Positions 30,901 to 43,340 of a DNA stretch of 64,000 nt are shown piece after piece. Location: assembly GCA_021234155.1 (NCBI GenBank), contig JAJEKV010000045.1, positions 1,336,635 to 1,400,634 of the forward strand, read 5' to 3'. Position 1 is the first letter of the stretch, and each line of letters opens with the position of its first letter. The notes beneath the pieces were generated by a model, which was not told where the DNA came from, ran no database searches, and saw nothing but the letters and a program-made list of their open reading frames with translations. This DNA comes from Isoetes taiwanensis. Lineage: Eukaryota; Streptophyta; Lycopodiopsida; Isoetales; Isoetaceae. Position numbers and translations under genes: made by a program.

Positions 30901-33724
30901 GGCCGGGGATCCTACAAATTTAAAACCGCAGATAGGTGAGGACATTTTGGAAAGGAAAATTAGAAGCATTGAAGAGGTTGAGGCCAAGGGCTCTGCTATC
31001 AGATGTAAGATAAAGTACACCAATAAGATGGACTCTGGTAGCTCCAAATTCTTCTTTAGGGTTGCTAAGAGTAGAGTGTTGAGAAATTCTATTTCTGAGG
31101 TGATTGATGACAATGGTACCAAGCATTCTTCTCATTCTGATATTGCCACTTTTTTCAAGCATAAGTATATGGACATTTTCCAGAATAAACCTATTCCTCC
31201 TAATGACTTGGTAAAGGCAAATGATTTTAAAGATATAGTAAATAATATTCTGCCTTCTGCTGCTGAAGTAATGAATGACTCCATGGTTACTCCTCCTACT
31301 CAGCAAGAAATTCTTTCCTCTCTCTCTTCCTTCAGCAAGGGCAAATCTCCTGGTCCAGATGGCTTACCTGCTGAGTTCTATATTAAGTTCTGGGATATTA
31401 TCAAATCTGATCTTACCTCCATGATTCATGACTTCTGGAATAATGATTATCTTCAGACCTCCATTGCTAGTGGTTTCATCTCTTTGATCCCAAAAGTTGA
31501 TCATCCCTGTAATTTCCAAGATTGGAGGCCCATCTCTCTTACCAATACTACCTATAAGTTGTGTGCCAAAATCATTGCCCTCAGAATTAACAGCTTCTTG
31601 CAAAGAAATATTAGTCCAAGTCAATCAGCCTTTCTTCCTAATAGATATATTCTTGATAATTATGTGGCTGCTATGGAGGGTTTGCACTGGAATAAAATTA
31701 CTAATCAAAATTGCATTCTTCTCAAGCTGGACTTCAAAAGGGCCTTTGATTCAGTTAGATGGGATTTCTTAGAGTTTGCTATGGCCAAACTTGGTTTTCA
31801 TCCCAAGCTCATTAATCTTATTCTAGGTCTAAATCTGAGATCTAAATCTGCTGTTCTTATTAATGGTGTGCCTTCAGGTTTCTTCTCCTTATCTTGTGGT
31901 GTTAGGCAAGGCTTCCCTCTTGCTCCATACCTTTTCCTGGTAGCAGCTGATCTTTTAACCAAAGTCATTTCCTATTATTAGGATAATGGCTTAATCAAGG
32001 GCCTAAAGCTTCCTAATTCAGATGATTATCTTACCATGCTCCAATATGCTGATGACACCTTCTCTTTTCTTCATGCTGATCTGGCCAATATTGAGTGCTT
32101 CCTTAATGTAATCAATAAATTCTCAGCTGCTTCGGGTATCTATCTTAATATCAGCAAAAGTCTCATTATAGGTGATATTCCTGATCATCAACTGCTTGGC
32201 ATTAATGTTCTCCCATCTGGTCAAGCTACCAAACTCTTGGGGATGCCTTTATCTTTAGATCACAGCTTAAAGGGTCTTTGGGATCCTATTATTCAGAGAA
32301 TAAAGAAAAAACTGAATAATTACAGGAATTACCTCACTCTAGCTGGCAGGACCATAATAGCAAATTCTGTCCTTGCAAGCTCTCATGTTTATTTCTCCTC
32401 TGCTCTTGTTGCACCTAAATATGTTTATATGGAGCTAGAGAAAATTATCAGGAATTTCATTTGGAAAGGTAGTCATCTAGTTAACTGGAACTCCATATGT
32501 AAACCAAAAAGTTCTGGTGGTCTTGGCTGTAAAAATCTTTTCCTCCAAGCTCAATCTCTTGCAGGTAAATTTGTCTGGAAGGCTATTCATGGAAATCAAT
32601 CTCCAGCCTACAAATTTGTCAGATTTTGGATCAATCAAAGTCGTCCTTCTGGTCACCCATCTATTCAACACTTATTGCCTCATTCTGCCTTCATTCATCT
32701 GAAAACTGCTCCCAACATCTCTCCTTTAATGAGCAATATGATTAAAGCTTGGAACTCCATTTCTCAACACTTTCAGTTCATCTCTCCTGATATGCTTCAT
32801 TGTGATCTGCCTATATTTTGGAACCCCATCTTAGCTGATCAAAATTCCACTTTTCTGGCCATCAAGCATCCTAAAATTTGTAAGAAATGGCATGATGTTG
32901 GGCTTTACTTCATCAGAGATCTGTTTGTTGGAGATAGAATTATCTCTTGGACTGGTTTAAAAAATATTATTAAGGGTACCTCCTCTGATAGAAAGGTCTA
33001 TTCTCTTATCAAGCCCTTCCTATCTAACCTTTCCCCTAACTCTGGGAAAGGAGATTGGTCTTTGAATGGTAAATTTGACTATAAAGTCAAAAATGTGTAT
33101 ACTGCCATAGCATCTGGTCCTATTGACAGCAAAGCTTTGGTTAAGTGGGGTATTAATCTTGATCAGCTTAAAATTCTCTTCAAGAATGTTTGGAACTCTT
33201 ACTGCCCTCCTAAAATTTCCTATTTCATATGGCTTGTTGCTAATGGCAGTCTTAATAATTTACATTCTATGTCTAATAGATATCCAAACATCATGGCTGA
33301 TTGTCCTTTAAGATGTAATGATGTTGAAGATATGATTCATATTTTTTGCTGTGAAAAGTTGACTGGTTTCTGGAATTGGATTGCTGATAAATTTGGTATT
33401 TTGTTTGATGGAAATTTTCTTTCTCTCATCCAAAATGATGATAGTTTTAAAAACACAGTCATTTTCATTGCTCTTTGGAATATTTGGAAAGCTAGAAACC
33501 GTGTCTTGTATGGAAAGAAAAGACCCTCTATCTTCTGGATTAAGATGAATTTCCAATTTGACTTTGAGACTATTGCCACTGCTCATAAAAACAAAATTGG
33601 AGCTAACCATGACAGGAACTGGGAGAATCATGGCGCTTTTAGGGGTCACTATAATTTATTTGCTTCCAATTTAAATGTTGTGGATTCTAATGCTTTTCTC
33701 TCGGATGATAATAGAATACCTTAA
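30899..33724 (+). pseudogene. LINE ORF2 reverse transcriptase and zf-RVT, one in-frame TAG
   Basis: One frame runs for 942 codons, broken only by a TAG at 31979-31981. Blocks in order: KSPGPDGLPAEFYIKFW, SLIPKVDHP, DWRPISLTNTTYKL, QSAFLPNRYILDN, LLKLDFKRAFDSVRWDF (motif A, catalytic Asp), GVRQGFPLAPYLF, then after the TAG QYADDTFSFLH (motif C, catalytic Asp pair at about 32,051-32,056), TKLLGMPLSLDHSL, and the C-terminal zf-RVT region with WNSYCPPKISYFIWLVANGS and CPLRCNDVEDMIHIFCC. The codon before the TAG is TAT and the expected residue is polar, so a C-to-T change of CAG is the simplest cause. All RT catalytic residues are intact. Confidence 0.92.
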
Positions 33725-34166
33725 CTTCTTGCGTGGAGAGGGAGCTCGGAAATTTGATGACATCTCGCCATACAGCCAAGGTTCCAAGGATCAGGTCATG
33801 AAGAATGATTTGGCTACATCCATGGAATCCTTTCTTATGAAGAAAGGGCACATCAGATATCTGAAAGAGAGTGAAGATCTTTGGGCATCCATATTCTGCA
33901 GGGAGGTGGTTCAGATCCACTGTCTTTGGGCTTTCCTGGCCAATAATAACTTCATCCTCACAGAAAGACAGTTGACCAGGTATAGGACCATGTATTACAA
34001 TCACAAACTCCTAGCTGATCTGTATGGTTCCCTGCTGATACTATTGGAGGACAAGGACAAATTTCGGCTCTTCTACTCCAATAATTGGGGTCCAAATCAA
34101 TACTATTTCGGATCCACAGACCCTTTTAATGCCTATTTCAATGACATCTTCTTCTCTGATCAATGA
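33675..34166 (+). CDS. Extra 3' frame of the LINE, 163 codons, unknown function
   Basis: This frame overlaps the end of ORF2 in a different phase and continues into what is usually 3' untranslated sequence. From about residue 14 (LNFLRGEGARKFDD) it is a well-composed, mostly helical protein with aromatic-rich segments: YLKESEDLWASIFCREVVQI, HCLWAFLANNNFILTERQLT and YYFGSTDPFNAYFNDIFF. I do not recognise a domain. It is intact while upstream parts are broken. It could be the true C-terminus of ORF2 reached by a lost frameshift, a third protein, or captured host sequence. The start codon is uncertain. Confidence 0.5.
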   Translation: MLWILMLFSRMIIEYLNFLRGEGARKFDDISPYSQGSKDQVMKNDLATSMESFLMKKGHIRYLKESEDLWASIFCREVVQIHCLWAFLANNNFILTERQLTRYRTMYYNHKLLADLYGSLLILLEDKDKFRLFYSNNWGPNQYYFGSTDPFNAYFNDIFFSDQ

Positions 34167-34505
34167 TCCCCACATCTATAGCCTTTTCCTAACTATGCCT
34201 CTGGTCTTGTCTAATCTTCATCTGGTTTGTTTTTGGGAAGGACTATACTTTTTGCAGGTGTTTTCGGCTTATACAGAGCTTCAGTTTCATTTACTCGGAG
34301 CCTCGTCGAATTGTTCATATTTGGGAGCTTTTTGTCTATTGGCACATTGTTATTAACATACTATCCTTTATTTTTGTGCTAGAGCTAATAATTTGATATG
34401 AAGCTCTATGCTGATTATTTTTTTTCTCATGTGCTTCTCTATAAGGCACATTCATGCTATGTTCTTGAGATTTTATAATTAATGACAAAACCATCTCTTG
34501 CTTTC

Positions 34506-34519
34506 AAAAAAAAAAAAAA
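34506..34519 (+). other. LINE poly(A) tail
   Basis: A run of 14 A residues follows CTTTC and precedes the right target-site duplication. It marks the element's 3' terminus as reverse-transcribed. Confidence 0.9.
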
Positions 34520-34529
34520 GCACTATGTT
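34516..34529. repeat. Right target-site duplication of the LINE
   Basis: AAAAGCACTATGTT is identical to 26711-26724. The following sequence (ATAAAAGATCC) was adjacent to the left flank before insertion. Confidence 0.85.
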
Positions 34530-35260
34530 ATAAAAGATCCATCTCTTAGCTATCAACTACAAACAAGCCTAAGCAATATATCTTCACATAACCCACGCAA
34601 GCACTAGGCATCCAAGGAATTGATGGCGTAAGACCCGAGACTGACCCTAGACTCCAAGCTCGTGCACATCAATGACAACTGAACAAAGGATCAAACAAGA
34701 AAATTGTCATCAAAATGAATCTACAAAGGAAGCACACATTCCAAATTGAACAATACACGATCTCCAAAAAACAAGGGGTTGATGGGCATAAACCCCGACC
34801 GACCACTGCAAGACAGAAAAGTTGAGGTGTTCGAATATTTACAACATAAAAAGTAGGTACTAGAGTTGTGCAAGCATGGGTAAACACAACTATACCTGGA
34901 CAGACGAAACTAAGAAGATACAAAAATAACCCTAGACCAACAAAGCATCTAAAGACATCTCTAACAACCAAGTTTGGCTCAAAACAAGATGTACAAGCAG
35001 AAAAAAGCACTCCACAAAAACAACTTGACAAAATAAACAAGGTCCAAACAGAACAACCTATGCAACAATTTGGCAGACTACAAGTGCAACAAAAATCCTG
35101 AAGGCATCTAGGCGAAGTTGCATCTGCAACAAAAAGTTTCTAAGGCATCCAAGATCCAAAAAGGTTAACAAAGTTCCTCTCGATTTCCAAGGTCCAAAAA
35201 CATTATCAACAGTTCACAACTTTCTCACCCATGAGTTGATGTCGACAAGACTCGAACCTG
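34530..35260. repeat. A-rich repeat domain, right part
   Basis: This is the continuation of the block left of the LINE, with the same recurring phrases: GCATCCAAGG or GCATCTA near 34,608, 34,940, 35,103 and 35,146, and AACAAGGGGTTGATGGGC near 34,771. No gene. Confidence 0.5.
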
Positions 35261-38200
35261 CATCTCCACAGAATAACATATTAGTTTTGCAAGCTAAATG
35301 TTGTTTATTCCTATAGAAACCTAGCAAAAAGTATAAACCTGTACACAGATGCAACCACTGCCCATAGATATGACCTGCTCAAGGACGGCGGCCCACTTGC
35401 CCGAAGCAGTTTGAAAAACTGGGGAAGTCGTCCATATACATCCATTTCTAAAACGGCATAACAAACAAATCCGGTCCCAACACCAGCTACAAAGGGATCC
35501 GTCTGCCCTATTTCAGGTCGTAGATAAATGCAAACAAACAAAGCTGGGTCCCGATTCATATGGCAAAAGCAGGAGATCATGCCAGGACCAGCTAGATATG
35601 CTGATGTCGGATCCCCAACTCCGGCCCAGCCAAACCCAAGCAACTACCAAATGAGGAAGGAATTTAGAAGGGTGGAAAAAACTGTCAATGAAGGTTATGA
35701 ATCCATTAGAAGTGAGGATTGTAGACTGCTTGAATGCCAAAAAAGCTTGTGAAGTGATGCAGAATTAAGAGAAAGATGATCTAGTACTAAGAAGAAACTA
35801 AAGAAACTGCATAGAGAAGAAGGAGAAATCTAGCTAATGAGAATGACTGACATAGAAAAACTCTGTACAACAACAAGATTCAGCTCAGTATGTCGATGAG
35901 GAGTGTAGGAAGACACAAGGCTTTTATGGGAGAAAGGGCCAAAGAAAGCTTGTGCTATAGCAGGCTTGTGCCAAAGAAAGCTTGGGTCCAAAAAGAGAAT
36001 TGGCGCTAAAACTGACGTCCCTATCTCTAGAATGATGGTTCACTTCTATATAAGAAGAGAACCATAGCATTTCATTGACTAGATAGTTAATTAGAAGATT
36101 GATTTTGGCATATTCTCGGTATGTTTAATGATCTAATACTACAATTGTTTTCTTTCATCTGTGATAGAAAATTATTTTGCTGTTCCTAAGGCTTTCTTCA
36201 CCTTTCTAAAGAAGAGATATAGAGAGAATATAATAGAATGCATATACTATAGAGCGAGAGAGAGAGAAGATAATAGAATGAATAGATAGAGAGAGAATTG
36301 AAATGAATTGAATTGAATTGAATCAGATGAAGAGATAAGGATTTGAATTGAATTAACTTTTATGGTCTACAGAGATTATGATGTATAAGGGACCCAATAC
36401 AAGAAAGGAAGAGCATAAAGACCATTACTATCTAGGATTAAAAACACTCGCTCTAAAGGATTTTCAAGGGCAACCTTAGCAGTAATGAACTTCGGCCAAG
36501 ACCATATACTATATACATCTCTATATTTTTACATTTATTTAATATGAGAATGTAGGATTTATTTCATCTCGCTTGTCGAGAACCTGTAGGATATATGATG
36601 ATAATGCCATTACTGCAAACATCTACAAGAGCACCTGATGGTTGATTAGGTGTAATCAAGTCAACATACCATACTTAAATAGTCGCAAACGCAAAGCAAA
36701 TCTAAAGAGTGTGGCATGGCATTCATCTTCAATGGCTCCCATCTAGCAACATTGGCATACCCTGTTTTTATGATCCTTATAGTTCCATCTGCCTGTTTTA
36801 GTTCTGATGCGGTGTGCGCTAGTAGGAATGGACGCAATTGTTCTGCGTTTCATCATGGGCAAATGTGATAATAGGTACTACAGCGGGTCACGGGCAAGTG
36901 TGGGATTAATTTGGTTTTTGTAATGTGTTGTTTTGACCTTTTATAAAGCACTGACATACCAAAGCTTAGCCAGCAAGTATCTAGCAAGATACTGCTTCAA
37001 GTATTCTGCACATGTATACATCCCCGCTCCTAGACATTCCATCTAGGGAACTAATGTGCATATCTCTCCTTCCAATAGGCTGTAAGACACTGCAGGATCA
37101 TGGCCAATGTAAAAAGTTCTATTTAAAAGAGGACGATTGGGTATGGAACTATGGACTTGTCTCCAAGGGTTCGAGTCAAAAAGACTTTTGAGTCACATCC
37201 GTTGGATGCATATATGTTTTATAACTATTCTTTCTCATAATACCATCCCACCCACTATTCCTCTGTAATTCTTCTATTATTCCTTGTTCTTGAGATTTTG
37301 AATGCCTGTGTCATCACCATAATGGACGTAATTTGAACCAACCATAATTTGAACCAATCGTCGAGATCCTTTGGGAATACTCCCTAGGCCGCACCACCAG
37401 ACTCGGAAGCGTTGTGGTTTTTCTTGTTGAGACAATTACCTATTAATTTTCTAGTTTGAGTGACTCCAAGTGCGTGAGCATGTAAAATACCACCAAACTA
37501 ATGACCCAGAACGTCCATAAACAATAAACACTAAACAAAGGCATCATCATCGCAACACTAACAACATGTTAAATCCAAGTGTCTGCCGGCACCATAACGA
37601 CATGCCTCATATAAGATCTCCATATGTGCAGGTAAAATATGCATATATTTTTGTCATGACATATATGCCCAATGATCATGCAAACATGCATTTTGAATGA
37701 ATGTTTACAAAGGCAAAATCTGATAGTCCATATATGGATCATAGTCACGGTTGTGAAGTGGGACTCATCATGGCATATCCAACATTTACAAACAAAATAA
37801 ATATCAAAACAATTATGAAAATTTAGACAATAGAGCACTCACTAAAGTGGGTCCTTCCGTGATATCCTACTCCATTCCTTTAGTAAATAATTCAAAAACT
37901 TGAATTTTCAAGATGTGCATAACAACTAACCATTTCCTTGGAAATCTAAGTAAGGTAGAAAGAAGGTTTTAATAGTTTTTGGATTAGGTGGACCACTTGG
38001 CCATTGGACACCTGGTACCTCATGCTTATTCTTTTGTAAAAGAAGATGCATGAGGCAGTCCCTCTCAAAAAGGATGACTTACCTATTCAAGAAGCAGGAT
38101 AAGAATGCCATTAAATCTATGACAAATAGGTTAAGCAATGATGCCCATGGAACTCAATACCAACAAAGACTAAAAGCATGTGCATCAGCTTTAAGGAAAA

Positions 38201-38449
38201 GCAAATAAGGCTATCAGCACTCAAATCATAACGTTCAAACTGTTTCGAACATTCACTTTGTTACCAGATTCATATAATACAGAGCCCCTTCACATGGTTG
38301 CTTCTTTACATGCACCATATAAGAATGACTGTGAGGCCGTTTTTGACAATGGTTTTACATTATAGAAAGAATCAAACTTCATCCAAAGTAAGAAAGCATG
38401 CTACTATTTGCATGCATTTGGATGAAGAAACTCATGATTTTGAAGCATT
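35261..38449. other. No gene recognised; simple repeats at 36,236-36,345
   Basis: About 3.2 kb with only short frames. It contains a (GA)n tract at about 36,244-36,262, a (GATA)-like patch, and a (GAATT)n tract at about 36,298-36,325. The 35,528-35,752 plus frame (74 codons, Pro/Arg-rich) is unrecognised. The last 300 bases flank the 3' end of the AZG1-like gene and would include its 3' untranslated region. Confidence 0.5.
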
Positions 38450-40179
38450 TCACACCTTTGCAGCTACTATTTCATAAGGAGAATTTTCCTGTAGAGAAAT
38501 TCCATTTTCAGAAACAGAATGACTAGTCGCATTCTTCAACTTCCAACGTCGGTACACGAGCACAATCCAGTCTCCAAGATGGAGAGCAATGTATGAGCAT
38601 ATACCACCAATAAGACCATAAGCAATGGAGTATGTCAAAGGCATAAGGACCATGGTGAGAAAGGCAGGAATACCCTCTTTCATGTCCTCCCAATCGATTT
38701 CTTTAACAGATTTCATCATGAGCACACCAACAAGGATCAGGGCAGGACCAACTCCCCATGGTGGAATAGAAGCTAACAGAGGAGTGAAAAAGAATGCTAA
38801 AAAGAAGTAAAATGCAACAGTCAGGGAGGTTAAACCAGTCCTACCTCCTTCTTTTATACCAGTTGAGGATTCTATGAATGTAGTAACTGGAGATGTTCCC
38901 AGAACTGAACCAATTACAATGGCTGTGGCATCACTCATGAATGCAAAGTATTGACCTTCAAAGTTACCCTCTTCATCCATGAAGCCTGCAAATTTAGCCA
39001 TTGAGTAAAGGGTTCCTGTGGTATCTAAAATATCCACATAAAGAAAAGTAATCAAAGCAACCCACAATTCACTAGTGCCAAAAGCACTAAAGCTGAGAGC
39101 ACCTGCAGTGCTTTCAATCGTATGAACGTCTACAACTTTCTTGAAGTAGGCATAAGAAGTATTTCCCTGCTCAGTGTCAGGAAAATATGTTACTGCTGTT
39201 CCTCTAAACCAAGACACTCCTGTAACAAATACTATTCCATATATCATATCATTTATTTTTATATTCTTGATCATAGCATAACCTATGATGAGAAATCCTA
39301 CCACACCTAGCCAAAATGTTGCACTTTCCATTCTGTGGCTAAGGCATAAAATATCTCCTGATACTGTGCCCCTGGCATCAAGGGTAGTTGTTCCATTAAC
39401 AGTGTAAACAGGAGCAACTGCTGCCTTATATTTGCTAGGACAAGCACCCAATGTAACCAGGGTTGATGAACTATAACCAATCAAGCCCACTCCTTCACTG
39501 GATTGAAGTCCAATAAAGCCAAAACAGTCCAATTCCTGCAGAAGTTGAAGTTCTAACAGGTTTTGGGATCATTTCATGATTTTAGTTAGAAAACCCAAGG
39601 CAGCAAAGCAGGAATATTAATCCCTCAATAAAAACTGCAGCAAGAGCATTTTGATAATTAATGCTTCCAGATCCATGGTATCCTACAACTGTATATGCAA
39701 AGTATGCGTTAGTGCCCATGCCAGGTGCAAGGGCCAGGGGCAAGTGGCAAAGACCCCCATGATAAAGAAAAAGCATCCAATAAGGCAGGGCAGAAGCAGC
39801 TGTTGCAACAATGAGATCCTTCTTTGTTTTATCAAGGCACTATTATATAGCCTTCATTAACAGGAGTAAATTTGCATTCAGGGCCAGGCCTAACTAGATT
39901 TAGAGTTGTGCCATTACTGCTTTAATCCATGACACTGATCCAGCAGAAACAGATGGCACATTACAGACTGAAAACAATCCTTGACGCTGCAAGTGCCACC
40001 AGAATCGCTCAGAATACTGGCATTAACTGCCAGAATGTGAAAAGCCATGGTCAAGAAAGTAGCTGTTCCAGCGCGAACTCTCTAGTGAAATTGGTATTTC
40101 TAGATCTGAGCTTGAAATATTTACCGACAAAACTGCTGCTTACTGCCTCGTTCAACCTATCCATGGAAGAATCATACAT
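38450..40179 (-). pseudogene. AZG1: Adenine/guanine permease, AZG1-like (N-terminal part frameshifted)
   Basis: AZG proteins are plasma-membrane or ER transporters of adenine, guanine and cytokinins (AzgA/NAT-like fold). The ATG at 40179 reads MYDSSMDRLNEAV and continues [14 protein letters not shown]. After a one-base loss, [12 protein letters not shown] and [18 protein letters not shown] follow. Further shifted pieces are [24 protein letters not shown] and [20 protein letters not shown], then [20 protein letters not shown], a TAA at about 39,588 in place of a Lys codon, and PKPVR then SAGIGLF. From 39,532 to 38,450 a clean 360-codon frame carries [36 protein letters not shown], and [20 protein letters not shown], the substrate-site helix region. 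The total span of 1,730 bp equals the usual ~575 residues without introns. At least four indels and one stop, all N-terminal, mark a recent pseudogene or sequence errors. It is the best-preserved host gene here. Confidence 0.88.
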
Positions 40180-43100
40180 GACGTTTATTTGTCTCCAGAG
40201 CTTCCATGGCGAAGCTCTGGAACAAAGAATGCGGACTCGAGAGAAGAATTAACGAGCTGTAGAGCAAAATTAGAGGCTACCCAATTCGCCTAGCAAAAGC
40301 CTGTGGTAAGATCCGGTAAACTGGGAGAGAACATGAAGAAAGAATATCCTAAAAGAGAAGAAGAGTTCTTCAAAGGCGGGCAAAAAATGCCGCATATGTT
40401 GAGCCCAGACTTGGACTTATGGGTTTGATTCTGTTCCGTTTAAGAACAGCGGTCTTACCTTTGCCCCTTTTCTAAAGGTCAAACGTCAAAAAGTGCCCAC
40501 CTGGAAATTATGCAGAAACAAGCAACACGGCAAATCCAAACGCATTCTTCTTCAACAATCGCTGCAATCTTTGACAAGCTTCATTATTATACAAACCAAT
40601 TGTGTATTCAATTAGCACAGAAACCCATGTACTCGATAAAGAAGATGAAGAAGAAGAATAGAAAAAGGAAGAAAAATTATATATTACCAGGATTTCAAAC
40701 TATCCAGATGAGCAAAAGCAGGGGTCCCACTGTAGAATAAACTCCGTCTTGCATGAAAAACTCCTGGATCAGTGCTGAGATTAAGAGTTATATAAGCTCC
40801 ACAGTGTCGCAATGGATGCAAAGGACAAAAGAAAGAAAAGGGTCTTCAAAGGAAGAAGGCTTTTCTGCCGCCAACAACAGTAGATGTAGATTGGAAATGG
40901 GGGTTCCTCTTTTTTCTTGCCAGAAGATTTCTTGAAAATGGTTTTGTTGATTATAAGCTTCAAACAGTGGCAACAAAGGACCTGCATTGGGATTGGAGGA
41001 TTCTCCACATGGGCTTTTTTTGCCGCACTACATGCAAAAAGCTTGTTGGACCAATCATCCATCTGGAAAAAGCCAAGGGCAAAATCCGTCCCTACAAACG
41101 GGATATATGGCTCGAGCATCTATAACGGACTGACAGTTCTATCCATTTGCCAGAAACCGATTTCTGGCCCGTTAATTTAGTTTGTGGCAGCTTGATTGAC
41201 GCTGCCGCTCCACCGGATCCATGCAATTGAGTAATGACAAAGTGGAAGCTCCACTTTCGATGCCGTAGCAGAAATGGGTCTTTTTGTTTTCTGATGGAAA
41301 CGAGAAGAATGGAGCTCCAGGCAGGAGAGGAGATCTAGAAGCGTGATTTAGGATTTTCTGGGCTGTGTTTTTCTTGTCTGGGAACCCTAATAAAACAGGA
41401 ACCCATTCTTGAGCCTTTTTATTCGGGTCCCTTTTGGAGCATATATATACAAATTTAACCATTTTCTATAACACTATCGAGGCATATAAGGCATATAAGG
41501 AAATTGATGATTAATTCTTCCTCCCATTGTTATTGTGGACAGGTTCAATGTCTCGTTGTGAAAGTGATCATGTATTATTGGTCATGATTGTTGAAAATGG
41601 GAGGAATTCAGGTGTATCGTGTATAGTAGTAGAACATGACCCATTTGGGTGTGTAAAAAAAGTGTTGGGTAAGCAACGACTTCTCGTGAATATTAAAATT
41701 CTATCATCACCATCTATATATATATTCAAATCTTGAACTATGGGACTACTATTGAACACTGCACCCTTATTCTCATTGTCGCGCAAAGCACCCTTTATTG
41801 TCATTGTCACAGCAAAGCTGCCCTTGCATTCTGAGCTGCAAGATAAAAAGCTACCCTTGACATATCTCATCTTCATTTTTGATGCCAAAATGGTCTTTTA
41901 TAACACGCACCGATTTTTGGAATCTCCTCTTTTATCATCTTTCATTCTGACAAGGCATAAGACCCTGAACCGGACGTAAGATGGTTTGAAATTCAAAGGA
42001 TATCCTCCACTCAAAAATATCCACCACATTTTACTATAAGGTATTCATAAAATACCTTTCGTCACTATACAACAACATCCTATTCAAACCCTACAGCAAT
42101 GTTGCTTTTTTTTTTGTGCTTTGTATGACATATAATTCCGTAAAAGTTTGGATCCCAAATGTCATGCCTTAGGTTCTGAGCTTGTCAATAGCCTATATGT
42201 CATTATTCATGCATCTATTATGTTGGGCCCAATTGTTAGTTGCATCATGAAACAAATCACCTCTTTGACTGCGTTCCTCCTTTTTTGTGGCATCTTCCAA
42301 CCATACCTTTTCGTGGTGTCTTTCCCGTCTACATGTTCTGTGTTCTCCTTAGCCTTGTCTCATATATCAAGCCAAATAATTTTTTTTCCTTTTGTCTAGT
42401 GGTTCCAGTATGCACTTAATGATAGAACTTTTGTGTTTGGAATGTCTATAGCCAATGTTTCAACTCTCATGCATTTGTGTTGTTGACTATTCCATGAGTT
42501 TATGGAGTAAACCAAATATTTTTAATAGGATAGTGTACACTATAATCCAACCATGTGGTGCCATTTCTCATGTTTTCATGAGCATTACCCATATATGTAC
42601 CTTCAAAGAAGCATGGCCATTTGTTGTGTTGTTGTGGCATATTTGGTGAATAATAAAGCGTCTAAACATTCTGTTATAAATGTATCAGAATGTCACATAT
42701 TACATACCTAATGTTTTAGAAGACTTGTTTAAACATATGGAGACCCCACATTGTTTAGCACCATGTTCACATTGGATAAAGTCCAATAGTGCCACATTTG
42801 TCTACAAAAGAATACGCTAGTGACCCACCCATATTCATCAAATGAAGAATATAATTTTTCAAACTATGATGATGATGTACTTAAAGTGTTGTGTGCACCA
42901 ATTTCCACACAAGTGTTTTATACTCTACTTCAGAGGATTCCAAATGTCAAGGTATAGGTTTGTATTCAAGTACCAATATATGATGGATTAAATTGTTTAT
43001 GTAATGTGGTTGGGTGAGGTTCCAAGATCAACTAGTTTCAACTCGTTCAGTTTTTCAAGTTATTTGAGCTTCCATTATATCTAGTGAATGAACTTTCAAC

Positions 43101-43278
43101 AAATAGTTGGCTTTCATAATAATTGATCATTTGGGGTATATAAGCAATGGGAATTTAATGCCAATAAAAGCATAGAGATCTAAAAATTATTTGAAGGATC
43201 TATTGATTACATCACACAATCTTTTTGAGATCCTTAATTGTGATACCTATTCCTAGTTGGGAAGGAGAAGAGAAAAGG
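40180..43278. other. Upstream of AZG1-like gene; no gene recognised
   Basis: Expected to contain the promoter and 5' leader of the minus-strand AZG1-like gene in its first few hundred bases, but I see no TATA box I would defend. The rest is AT-rich with short overlapping frames on both strands and no domain. TATATATA runs occur near 41,450 and 41,715. Confidence 0.4.
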
Positions 43279-43340
43279 TTTTTTTTTTTTGAGGGATAAA
43301 CAATAAACTTTTATTTACTTTAAGAGAACGATACAAAGCC
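43279..43340 (-). mobile_element. Probable LINE or retroposon 3' tail
   Basis: A T-run at 43279-43290 followed by GAGGGATAAACAATAAACTTTTATTT has the layout of the LINE tails at 651, 3346 and 6816 (T-run, GA-rich start, TTTTATT). It reads as a minus-strand 3' terminus. How far the element reaches to the right is unclear, and no RT motif follows. Confidence 0.4.

Larger units (their letters stand above)
26725..34515 (+). mobile_element. Nearly full-length L1-type LINE, 7.8 kb, with TSD
   Basis: The element is bounded by an identical 14-bp target-site duplication and ends in poly(A) at 34506-34519. Order: 5' untranslated region (26,725-27,443), ORF1 remnant (27,444-29,817), ORF2 with endonuclease, reverse transcriptase and zf-RVT (29,905-33,724), an extra C-terminal frame (33,675-34,166) and a 3' untranslated region. 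The identical TSD and the long clean RT frame suggest a fairly recent insertion. The many frameshifts in ORF1 and the endonuclease show that this copy cannot act alone. It sits inside the A-rich repeat domain. Confidence 0.9.

Noticed and set aside
35235-35265. tRNA-like T-arm sequence (GACTCGAACCTGCA) on the minus strand
   Set aside because: No acceptor stem or anticodon arm can be folded around it. The same phrase style recurs in transposon debris.
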